A DNA stretch of 64,000 nucleotides. Source: a bacterium. Its GTDB lineage: Bacteria > Planctomycetota > Planctomycetia > Pirellulales > Pirellulaceae. Positions 56,730 to 64,000 of this stretch are shown piece after piece; position 1 is the stretch's first letter, and each line of letters starts with the position of its first letter. The stretch is from positions 310,001 to 374,000 of the forward strand of contig JAUIGN010000002.1 in NCBI GenBank assembly GCA_030430075.1. Direction: 5' to 3'. A program made the translations under genes and the position numbers. Below the pieces are notes generated by a model. The model worked only from the letters and a program-made list of their open reading frames with translations, was not told where the DNA came from and made no database searches.

Positions 56730-57153
56730 GCAACACCTCGAAAGGATCTCAAAGGGACGCGGCAATAACGAACGCATGTTCAGTCAAGTTTACCAAAGAC
56801 AAATCGACGGCACCAAGGTCGCCGGTCACGCGGCAAACGGAGGCAGATCTCGAACCTCGAAACGGCCCTGGGCGTGCGAAACGGGGTCGGACTCCGGGAG
56901 CCGGGTTGCCGGTGTTGTCGCCACCCCCAAGATGCTGGCCGCAACCATGGGCTCGCGAAGCCGGGCCTCGACCCCATTGCAAGCTAACGCTCGCGCCATG
57001 CCAAGCCGCTCGCATTGGTCGCCAAGACACGGGTCATCAATAACTTTTCACCACCAACGTTCCGCGACTCGGAACTGCGGCATCTGCGGAAGCTGTCACG
57101 GACTCGCCCCGAATCCTTGATGCAACGCGAGCGGCCTTGGCCCCTCACCCAAG
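56730..57153. other. Intergenic region with a dispersed repeat
   Basis: 424 bases between the HhH-GPD-like gene stop and the TPR start. It contains repeat copy 2 (56957-57026). No gene is seen. Confidence 0.4.
56957..57026. repeat. Dispersed intergenic repeat, copy 2
   Basis: About 70 bases matching 19361-19437: GCCGGGCCTCG, CCCATTGCAAGCTAACGCTC and GCGCCATG, ending CATTGGTCGCC. The central hairpin (GCAAGC-TAAC-GCTCGC) has one mismatch relative to copy 1. Confidence 0.6.
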
Positions 57154-58017
57154 CTAGCGAGGCTTCTTCTTCTTGAGCGCCTTGGTGGCGGAGGTCTTCT
57201 TCTTGGCTGCCGTCGCTTTGGCGGCGGACGTGGCCTTCTTGCCGGCAGCTTTCTTCTTCCCCTTGGCGGGCGCTGCCGAAGACTTGCCGGCAGCCGCTTT
57301 CTTGGCTGGCTTGTCAGCCGGCTTGGCCTTCTTGGTTTGCCGTTTGGGCAAGCGTTCCTTGGCGTCGGGCGCGATCTCCAGCAGGATCGACCGGACGTTG
57401 GTGGAATGCGGAGACTTTCTAAAATCGACGCCCAATTGATGCAATAGCGAACCAAACTCGACCCCCTTGCTCTTGGGAATCGCCCGCTCCAATCCGGGAG
57501 TTCGCCCCTTTTTGGCTTCTGCGTCCGTGACGATGCCGAGCACGTAGAGGGCCTGCAGGGCACCTTCGTTGACCGGGATCGCATGCCCGGAGAGGGCATT
57601 CTGGGTCAGGTAGCTGATCGCAAACGGTGTCACACCTTTCAGCTTCTCGAACTCCTTAACCGCTTTGCCCAGATTCTGTTTGCGGAAGAAATCGAGGTCG
57701 AAGGTGTAGTGCGACTCGAACACGCTCTGGAGGGTCGCCTTGAGCCGTTTGGCCGACTCGGCCGGGTCCCGCAGTGCGTCCATCGCGGACGCCAACTCGC
57801 GAGTCGTCGTCACGCGAATTTCATTCCAGTCGTAATAGCTCTCCAGGAGCCGAGCGAACACATCATCACTGTCCTGGTGGTGCGAGTTCTCCAGGCAGCA
57901 GGCGTACAGCAGATGCTCGAGCACCGTGCGATCCGACTGCGGTTGGACCGGGCGATAGTGCTTCTTGAGGATCTTGTGCGTCTTGGTGATGAGCGCGGCG
58001 CGGTTGGGTACATTCAT
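57154..58017 (-). CDS. HhH-GPD (endonuclease III)-like protein, catalytically degenerate, with histone-H1-like tail
   Basis: 287 residues. Residues ~1-220 match the helical HhH-GPD layout (LEHLLYACCLENSHHQDSDD; LKGVTPFAISYLTQNAL; HAIPVNEGALQALYVLGI). In active enzymes the hairpin reads LPGVGxKTA and is followed by VDTH. Here the catalytic Lys and Asp are missing (GVTPFAIS; VNEG), and there is no Cys4 iron-sulfur loop. Residues ~224-287 are almost only Lys, Ala, Pro and Thr, like a histone H1 tail. It starts six bases after rbfA. I infer a DNA- or RNA-binding protein without glycosylase activity. Confidence 0.75.
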   Translation of the reverse strand: MNVPNRAALITKTHKILKKHYRPVQPQSDRTVLEHLLYACCLENSHHQDSDDVFARLLESYYDWNEIRVTTTRELASAMDALRDPAESAKRLKATLQSVFESHYTFDLDFFRKQNLGKAVKEFEKLKGVTPFAISYLTQNALSGHAIPVNEGALQALYVLGIVTDAEAKKGRTPGLERAIPKSKGVEFGSLLHQLGVDFRKSPHSTNVRSILLEIAPDAKERLPKRQTKKAKPADKPAKKAAAGKSSAAPAKGKKKAAGKKATSAAKATAAKKKTSATKALKKKKPR

Positions 58018-58023
58018 GGGGCG

Positions 58024-58431
58024 TTAGTCCGTATCCGTCGGGTCGGTTGGTTGCGGCGTTTCGGTGTCTTCCGACGCATCTGCCGCTTCCGCCGGCAGCA
58101 CTTCGTCGAGTATGCGGCCAATCTCGATCGAGTTCTTAACGCCCTGATCGAGGACAAACTTCAGCCGCGGCGTGTAGCGGGTATCGATGCGCTGGCCGAC
58201 CTTCTGCTGGAGGAAACCGGCGGCATGCTGCAGCCCGCGCAAACTCAACGTCTGCTGCCCTTCGTCCCCCATGATGGAGACGTGAACTTTGGCCTGCCGC
58301 ATGTCACCGGAGACCTCCACGTAAGTGACCGTCACGTCGCGAATCCGCGGATCGCGCAATTCGGTCAGGATGGCCATGCTGACCACCTCGCGGATCGCTT
58401 CTGCCGCCTTGAGTACACGTCGTGATGTCAT
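58024..58431 (-). CDS. rbfA: Ribosome-binding factor A
   Basis: 135 residues. RbfA matures the 16S rRNA 5' end and binds the free 30S subunit. The KH-like core is clear: VLKAAEAIREVVSMAILTEL, DPRIRDVTVTYVEVSGDMRQ, AKVHVSIMGDE and the C-terminal YTPRLKFVLDQGVKNSIEI. A short acidic tail follows. It lies downstream of infB (209-base gap) in the usual nusA-infB-rbfA order. Confidence 0.95.
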   Translation of the reverse strand: MTSRRVLKAAEAIREVVSMAILTELRDPRIRDVTVTYVEVSGDMRQAKVHVSIMGDEGQQTLSLRGLQHAAGFLQQKVGQRIDTRYTPRLKFVLDQGVKNSIEIGRILDEVLPAEAADASEDTETPQPTDPTDTD

Positions 58432-58639
58432 GGATTACAACTGTGGGAGGATGGAAACCAGCATGGAGAATGGACACAGTGGCGACAGCAGCGATCTTCG
58501 TGTCGACCGCCGGTCCCGGGGCCGGCAGATCGGATAACCGGCGTCAGCCGCCCCACGATGGAGGACACATGCCGGGACGGCCGGTTCGGCCCGGCCGGCT
58601 TCGGCCGCTCGTCGGTTTGCGGCCGCGGGGCCGGGAAAA

Positions 58640-61459
58640 TCAAAGCGTCCGAGCGACCTCTTCGATCTTGTATGCCTCCAGGATGTCGTCCTGTTTGATA
58701 TCGTTGAAGCCGGCCAGCTTGATACCGCACTCCAATCCTCGTGTGACTTCCTTGGCATCTTCCTTTTCGCGGCGCAGCGAATCCAGCGGGTAATCGCCGA
58801 TCGTGCGGTTGTCTCGATTCACTCGGATTCGGCAGCCGCGTTGGATCGACCCCTGAGCGACATAGCAACCGGCGACCGCCACGGTTCGACCGATCGGGAA
58901 CACGGCCTTGACCAGGGCTCGACCGAGTTCGACCACGCGCTCTTCCGGCTTCAATTTGCCTTCCAGCATCGCCCGGAGATCATCGGTCAACTTGTAAATG
59001 ATGTCGTAGCGACGAATCTCGATCTGGCGTTCGTCGGCCATGGCACGCGCCCCTTCATCGGGGATCACATTGAAGCCGGCGATCACCGCGTTGGAGGCAT
59101 TCGCCAACTGCACATCACCGACGGTGATGCCGCCAACGGAAGCCTGCAAGACCTTAACCTGCACTTCGGGGTGCTCGAGCTTCTCGAGCTCCTTCATGAT
59201 GGCCTCAATCGACCCTTGCACGTCAGCTCGGATAATGAGATTCAGGGTGGCCACTTCCTCCGTCTGGCCAATGCGGCCATCCGCCAGCAGTTCCTGGAAT
59301 CGCTCGAACGAGATCTTCGTCGTCTGGCCGCTCAAGCCTTCGGCATGGCTGCGGTCGGTGCGGCTGGCGGCGATCTGGCGGGCCACCGAGATATCCTCCA
59401 ATACCTGGAACTGGTCGCCGGCCTGGGGCGCGACGTCGAGCCCGGTCACATTCACCGGCATGGAGGGGCCGGCTTCTTCCACCCGCTGGCTCGGCTGCAG
59501 GGTGTCGTACATGGCCTTGACCTTGCCATGGGCGCCGCCGCAGACGATCACGTCACCGACTCGTAAGGTTCCGGTCCGCACGATCAGCTTGGCAATCACA
59601 CCGCGTCCCGGCTCCTGCTCCGATTCCAAACAGACACCCTGAGCCATCCGGTCGGGGTTCGCCGTGTACTCGTTCAGTTCGGCGATCGTGAGCAAGGTCT
59701 CCAGCAGCTCGTCCATGCCCTCGCCGGTGATCGCGCTCGTCTTGACCACTTCGACATCCCCGCCCCATTCACTGGGCAGCAATTCGCGGGCGGCCAATTG
59801 TTGGTACGCTTGATTCACGTCCGCACCGGGCAGGTCGATCTTGTTCAACGCGACCACGATCGGCACACCGGCCGCCTTGGCATGGCTGATCGCCTCTTCC
59901 GTTTGCGGCATCACGCCGTCGTCGGCGGCGACCACCAGCACGGCAATATCGGTCACATTGGCTCCGCGCGCACGCATTTCCGTGAATGCTTCGTGGCCCG
60001 GCGTATCAACGAACGCGATCGGGCGGCCGTCGTTGTCGACCTGGTAGGCACGGATGTGTTGCGTGATCCCACCCGCCTCGCCGGAGACGACGTTGATTCC
60101 AATGATGTAGTCCAACAGCGACGTCTTACCGTGGTCCACATGCCCCAGGAAGGTCACGATGGGAGGCCTTGGCTGGAGCGAATCGGGGTCGTCTTCGTGC
60201 AATTCGAGCTGCGAGAGCATCGCGTCTTCCAGCGACTCCTTCTGCTTGAATTCGACCTCCACGCCCAGCTCTTCGACCAGCAACTCGACGAACTCGTCAT
60301 CGATCTGGGAATTGATGGTGGCCATGACGCCCAATCCCATCAGGGCCCGTTGCACCTGCGCAGACGCGATACCGGCCGCCTCGGAGAAGGACCGCACGGT
60401 ACAGGGCAGTTCCAGGGCGACTTTGCCCTTGCGGGGCGCGGCCGTGTTGGTTCCCTTGCGGGTCAGCGTTCGCCGGCGACGCGGGCGATGATCTTCGTCG
60501 TCGCGACGTCCCAGCCCCCGATTCGAGGTGCGTGAGCGGCGCGACTTCTGACGGTCCGCACGGGCGCTGGCCATTCCCGCCAGCCCCTCGGACGACTTCC
60601 CGGATCCGCGCCGTCCGCCCTTGCCGGTCCCCCGCCCCTCATCGACCCCGACGTCCATGGGACTAACAAACTGCGGGCCGCCCGCGGACGACTTTCCGCC
60701 ACCAGGAGCCTTCGAGCCGGACTTCTTTTCGGCCGTCTTGCGGAGGTGCTCCAACGGCGCGGGAACGCCCTTTTTGTGACCGGTGATCGCGTCCTTGGGA
60801 AGACGAATCTCCGGCTTCTGCGCCGCCGGTTCGTTGCTGCTGGTTTCGACCGCCGGCTGTTTCGTCTCCGGCATATTGGCCAGCCGAATGATTGGCTTCC
60901 GCCGCTTCTTCGGCTTCGGCACGTCGCTCGCCCCGCCGTCCGCAGCATCTTTCTTTGATTCGGGGGACTTCGAGCCGATCACTTTGACCTTACCCGGGCC
61001 AACCGGGGCAATGTAATCGTCGCGCGTGTATCCCTTCTTCTCGGGCTCCGAGGCGGTGACGGTCTCTGCGGGCGACTCGGCGACCGGAGCCGGAGGCGCT
61101 TCTACCGGCGCAGGCTCGACGGGCGGCACCGGCTGGGGTGGGGCGGGTTGGGTCGTTTCGGTCGGCCTTGGCGGCTCCGTCGTGGGAATGATCTTAGGCT
61201 TCTTAGGCCGCGGCCGGCCCATCCCGGCCCGCGCGTCTTCGGTCGGGCGAATCGGCGCGCCCTTGTCGGCCGCAGGCGGGGCCGGCGCAGCTTTCTCTTG
61301 CTGCCCCGCAATGTAGGCCTTCACTTTTGCTAACTCTGCGTCATCCAAGCTAGCGAGCGCAGAACCTTTGCCAGTGACACCAGCCTTGGCGCAGGTGTTG
61401 ACAAGCTCCTTGCTGTCAACATTGAGCTCTTTCGCTAACGCATAAATCCGAATAGGCAC
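58640..61459 (-). CDS. infB: Translation initiation factor IF-2
   Basis: 939 residues from GTG 61459 (AAGGAAG nine bases upstream). IF2_N is at 1-50 ([20 protein letters not shown]). A long Pro/Lys/Arg-rich linker (~55-345) is followed by a second IF2_N-like segment ([20 protein letters not shown]). The GTPase has G1 GHVDHGKT (439-446), G3 DTPGHEAF and G4 NKID. Domains II-IV follow ([31 protein letters not shown]). It delivers initiator tRNA to the 30S subunit. The linker is rich in prolines, a likely YebC/EF-P target. Confidence 0.98.
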   Translation of the reverse strand: MPIRIYALAKELNVDSKELVNTCAKAGVTGKGSALASLDDAELAKVKAYIAGQQEKAAPAPPAADKGAPIRPTEDARAGMGRPRPKKPKIIPTTEPPRPTETTQPAPPQPVPPVEPAPVEAPPAPVAESPAETVTASEPEKKGYTRDDYIAPVGPGKVKVIGSKSPESKKDAADGGASDVPKPKKRRKPIIRLANMPETKQPAVETSSNEPAAQKPEIRLPKDAITGHKKGVPAPLEHLRKTAEKKSGSKAPGGGKSSAGGPQFVSPMDVGVDEGRGTGKGGRRGSGKSSEGLAGMASARADRQKSRRSRTSNRGLGRRDDEDHRPRRRRTLTRKGTNTAAPRKGKVALELPCTVRSFSEAAGIASAQVQRALMGLGVMATINSQIDDEFVELLVEELGVEVEFKQKESLEDAMLSQLELHEDDPDSLQPRPPIVTFLGHVDHGKTSLLDYIIGINVVSGEAGGITQHIRAYQVDNDGRPIAFVDTPGHEAFTEMRARGANVTDIAVLVVAADDGVMPQTEEAISHAKAAGVPIVVALNKIDLPGADVNQAYQQLAARELLPSEWGGDVEVVKTSAITGEGMDELLETLLTIAELNEYTANPDRMAQGVCLESEQEPGRGVIAKLIVRTGTLRVGDVIVCGGAHGKVKAMYDTLQPSQRVEEAGPSMPVNVTGLDVAPQAGDQFQVLEDISVARQIAASRTDRSHAEGLSGQTTKISFERFQELLADGRIGQTEEVATLNLIIRADVQGSIEAIMKELEKLEHPEVQVKVLQASVGGITVGDVQLANASNAVIAGFNVIPDEGARAMADERQIEIRRYDIIYKLTDDLRAMLEGKLKPEERVVELGRALVKAVFPIGRTVAVAGCYVAQGSIQRGCRIRVNRDNRTIGDYPLDSLRREKEDAKEVTRGLECGIKLAGFNDIKQDDILEAYKIEEVARTL

Positions 61460-61536
61460 TTTTTTGTTCTTCCTTTGTCATTAGTGCGGAACCAATTAAC
61501 GGGATACGTTCCGCAAACTCCCAAGACGGTGCAGTG

Positions 61537-63066
61537 TTACATCTCGGTGCTCTCCTTTTCATTGGACGCCTTGATTTCGTCTCCGGCAACCTCTTCTCCC
61601 GCGGCGGGAAGATCCGCCTCCGCAGCGGCCGACGCGTCAGCCTCCGCCGCCGCGTCGTCTGACGCGGAATCACCCGATTCTTCGCTGGCCCCTTCGTCAC
61701 CGGCCCCTTCGTCGCTAGCCGTTTCTTCGCTAGCCGTTTCTTCGCTAGCCGTTTCTTCGCTAGCCGTTTCTTCACCGGCCGTTTCTTCACCGGCCGATTC
61801 GGCGGCAGCCGCCGCCTCGTCTTCGGCAGCTTGCGCGCTGCGTGCCGCCGCCTCGCGCGCCTCCTGCTCTGCGGCACGCTCGGCGTCTTTCTGTTTGCGT
61901 CGAGCGTCCGCGGCGGCCAGTTCGGCCGCTTCTGCCTTCGCTTCCGCCTGGGTGACGATGGCGTCAACCTGCGCTTCGGTCAAGCCGCCCATTTCCATCA
62001 TTGCATCGGGCTCGATCACCGACAGGTCGTCGTAGGACAAGTACCCCTGCTCGACCAACTGCTGCGCCAGATCCTCGGTCATCCCTTCCAGTTCCGCAAA
62101 GCCGTCCACGGCCCGCTCGATCTGCTCCTCCAGTTCGGCGCCGGTCATGATTTCAATATCCCACCCGCACAATTTGCTGGCGAGCCGGACATTTTGGCCG
62201 CGGCGCCCGATGGCCAGCGACAACTGATCTTCGCGGACCAGCACAATCGCCCGGCCGATCATGTCGCACAGCAGAACCTGTTCGACTTCGGCCGGCTGGA
62301 GGGCATTGGGAATCAGCATCTCCGGATCGTCGTTCCAGCGGACGATATCGATCCGTTCACCCGACAGTTCGTCGACAATATTCTTAATCCGATTCCCGCG
62401 TACCCCGACGCAGGCGCCGACACAGTCAATTCTCTGATCCGAACTGCTGACGGCAACCTTGCTGCGGTAGCCGGGCTCGCGGGCCAGTGCATTGATCGTA
62501 ATGACGCCGTCGGAGACTTCCGGGATCTCCTGCTCGAACAGCCGCCGCACGAGATTGACGTGCTTGCGGCTGAGGACGACCTTGACGCGGTTCCCCTGCG
62601 GTTTGACTTCGTACACGATTGCCCGCACCCGCTCATTCGGATGGTGGGCTTCCCCCTGAATCTGCTCGCTGCGAGGCAGGATGGCTTCCACGCTGGGGAG
62701 GGTCACCGTGGTGGCGCCGCCGTCACTTCGCTGCACGACACCGGACACCATCGAGCCGATCTGTTCGCGATACTCTTCGATCAGCGAATCCCGCTCCGCC
62801 TCGCGAATCTTCTGAATGATCACCTGCTTGGCCGTTTGCGCGCCGATCCGCCCGATCACTTCGGTGTCCAGCTCCTCGCCATCGCAGACGCCTTGGAATG
62901 CGCCGGACTCGCGGTCGATCGTGATCGTAATATCGGCCTCTTCGCCGTACTGCTTGCGAGCGGCGGAAGTCAACGCGGATTCGATCGCCTGAAAAACGAT
63001 TTCCGGGTCAATATTCTTGTCACGATGCAACGAATCGACGATTCGTAGCACTTCATTCGGATTCAT
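61537..63066 (-). CDS. nusA: Transcription termination/antitermination factor NusA
   Basis: 509 residues. The N-terminal RNA-polymerase-binding domain ([20 protein letters not shown]), S1 domain (~130-200), and KH1/KH2 ([40 protein letters not shown]) are present. A helix-hairpin-helix-like segment follows ([20 protein letters not shown]). The last ~130 residues are an Ala/Glu-rich coiled coil and then six copies of an [10 protein letters not shown] repeat ending in an acidic tail. First gene of the nusA-infB-rbfA operon; rimP is not upstream as in many bacteria. Confidence 0.96.
   Translation of the reverse strand: MNPNEVLRIVDSLHRDKNIDPEIVFQAIESALTSAARKQYGEEADITITIDRESGAFQGVCDGEELDTEVIGRIGAQTAKQVIIQKIREAERDSLIEEYREQIGSMVSGVVQRSDGGATTVTLPSVEAILPRSEQIQGEAHHPNERVRAIVYEVKPQGNRVKVVLSRKHVNLVRRLFEQEIPEVSDGVITINALAREPGYRSKVAVSSSDQRIDCVGACVGVRGNRIKNIVDELSGERIDIVRWNDDPEMLIPNALQPAEVEQVLLCDMIGRAIVLVREDQLSLAIGRRGQNVRLASKLCGWDIEIMTGAELEEQIERAVDGFAELEGMTEDLAQQLVEQGYLSYDDLSVIEPDAMMEMGGLTEAQVDAIVTQAEAKAEAAELAAADARRKQKDAERAAEQEAREAAARSAQAAEDEAAAAAESAGEETAGEETASEETASEETASEETASDEGAGDEGASEESGDSASDDAAAEADASAAAEADLPAAGEEVAGDEIKASNEKESTEM
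61714..61803. repeat. 15-bp tandem repeats inside nusA
   Basis: GCTAGCCGTTTCTTC repeats exactly at 61714, 61729, 61744 and 61759, then two diverged units (ACCGGCCGTTTCTTC and ACCGGCCGATTCGGC). In frame it encodes [10 protein letters not shown] in the acidic tail, a candidate for length variation. Confidence 0.9.
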
Positions 63067-63183
63067 GCTCTTCGCTTTCCATCCTGGGTCGATCGTTGCT
63101 TGCGGGCGGCGACCGATGGGTTGTTGGATTTTCTATCGCGTTTCAATCGCGGAGCAACCTGCGTCCCCGCGTGCGGCCGAGTG

Positions 63184-64000
63184 TTACAAAGTCAAGCTCT
63201 CCTCCGTTTTGCCATCAAAGAGGTGGATCCGCGATCCCCCCAGGGCGACGTCGACCAGTGCACCAGGCGCGATCGTCGTCCGCGGGTCCGTCTTGCAGAC
63301 CAGGGTCGAACCTGGCACCGACCCGGCGGCTGCCGCGGGCGCGCCGCCGACGTCCGTCGCCGCTTGGGGCACGTCGCGCTCGCCCCCGCTTACCGGACTG
63401 GCACCGTCCGTTGCATGCAGCCCGGTCGCCACATGCACGTACGCCGAATCGCCGACCGACTCGACCATGGTCACGCAGCCTCGCACCGCCATCTCCCGAC
63501 GCTCGCCGTCGGCGACCGGCCCGCCGGACTCGACCTGACCATCCGCCCCCTCCTGACCATCCGCCCGCTCGCCGCGAACCAGGCGCACCGAGGTATCTTC
63601 CGGGCGGATCCCCAGTGTTCCGGGTTCGGCGGTGGAAGCGATTCGGCCGATGTCCCGCATCCGCGCCGCAGGCAGGGAGACCGTCACGTGCTGATGACGA
63701 AACTCGACCTCCTCACCGCGTCGACGCAGCGTACCGCTCACCAGGTTCATGGGCGGTGAGCCCACAAAGCCGGCGACAAACAAATTGTTCGGTTGATCGT
63801 AAATCTCGGCCGGTGTCCCCAACTGCTGCAATCGGCCCGCTTGCATCACGGCAATCCGTTGGCCCAAGGTGAGCGCTTCGGTCTGATCGTGCGTGACGTA
63901 GATCATGGTCGTTTGCAGGCGTTGATGAAGTCGTTTCAATTCGCGTCGTGTTTCTAACCGCAGCTTGGCATCCAGGTTGGACAAAGGCTCATCAAACAAA
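63184..64000 (-). CDS. ABC transporter ATP-binding protein (MalK/UgpC type), N-terminus beyond the window
   Basis: The visible 272 codons start in Walker B/D-loop ([13 protein letters not shown]), then the H-loop ([20 protein letters not shown]), [20 protein letters not shown] and a TOBE-type C-terminal domain ([14 protein letters not shown]). Walker A and the LSGGQ signature lie past the right edge. This arrangement is typical of carbohydrate-import ATPases (MalK/UgpC). The TOBE part contains an unusual Gly/Ala/Asp-rich insertion ([20 protein letters not shown]). It ends 117 bases before nusA. Confidence 0.9.
   Translation of the reverse strand, partial: LFDEPLSNLDAKLRLETRRELKRLHQRLQTTMIYVTHDQTEALTLGQRIAVMQAGRLQQLGTPAEIYDQPNNLFVAGFVGSPPMNLVSGTLRRRGEEVEFRHQHVTVSLPAARMRDIGRIASTAEPGTLGIRPEDTSVRLVRGERADGQEGADGQVESGGPVADGERREMAVRGCVTMVESVGDSAYVHVATGLHATDGASPVSGGERDVPQAATDVGGAPAAAAGSVPGSTLVCKTDPRTTIAPGALVDVALGGSRIHLFDGKTEESLTL

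Noticed and set aside
55491..56768. 425-residue plus-strand frame opposite the TPR gene
   Set aside because: Antisense shadow with Arg/Leu/Gln bias; the minus strand encodes clear TPR repeats and a signal peptide.
1..64000. tRNA genes, including tRNA-Sec
   Set aside because: Scanned for T-loop GGTTCGA-type boxes on both strands; candidates (for example near 8330 and 63306) have no acceptor or anticodon stems.

Overview
The window looks like a piece of a GC-rich planctomycete chromosome. The family content is diagnostic: DUF1501 proteins with Tat signals, PSCyt/DUF1549/DUF1553 cytochrome proteins, a DUF1559 pseudopilin-like protein, DUF1080 and ThuA-like secreted proteins, a Ser/Thr kinase fused to a tubulin-like domain, and large TPR proteins. 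I see no tRNA, rRNA, CRISPR array, transposase or phage gene.

Layout. 1-966 (minus): ECF sigma factor followed by a left-truncated anti-sigma gene. 1.2-5.4 kb (plus): ABC-2 permease and two overlapping CNNM/CBS membrane proteins. 5.8-9.2 kb: small hypotheticals, a TPR lipoprotein, an orphan terminator and a winged-helix protein. 9.3-19.1 kb (minus): one operon, TPR protein > ExbB > ExbD > a 1663-residue membrane-anchored protein with a ~1200-residue low-complexity linker and a C-terminal alpha/alpha-toroid domain. 19.9-24.0 kb (plus): sugar-nucleotide epimerase, small beta-sandwich protein, DUF1080 lipoprotein, CBS protein. 24.0-34.9 kb: ispH, two DUF1501 genes, ppa, a PSCyt gene, a ThuA-like gene, a methyltransferase and a Cys-type glutathione peroxidase.

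37.8-43.5 kb is the most notable part. Three genes are interrupted by a single in-frame TGA at the position where the protein family has its catalytic cysteine: a thioredoxin-fold CxxU protein, a TlpA-like UxxC lipoprotein and a peroxiredoxin with U in place of the peroxidatic Cys. All read cleanly through the TGA, are exported, and have hairpins just downstream that could be SECIS elements. Between them lie a beta-propeller/di-haem cytochrome gene and a gene I recognise as a SenB-type (TIGR04348) selenosugar synthase. I interpret this as a selenium redox island. The Sec machinery (selA, selB, selC, selD) and senA/senC are not in the window.

43.5-64 kb: a PSCyt-LamG-DUF1553 protein; an operon of an AAA+ ATPase and a kinase-tubulin fusion; an FHA-EAL protein; a TPR gene with yebC; then the nusA-infB-rbfA operon ending in a catalytically degenerate HhH-GPD-like protein with a histone-H1-like tail; and a right-truncated ABC ATPase.

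Intergenic DNA carries a family of short tandem repeats with a shared header at three loci, and a second dispersed repeat upstream of two TPR genes. One gene (DUF1559, 36405-37452) has an apparent +1 frameshift in a run of seven G.
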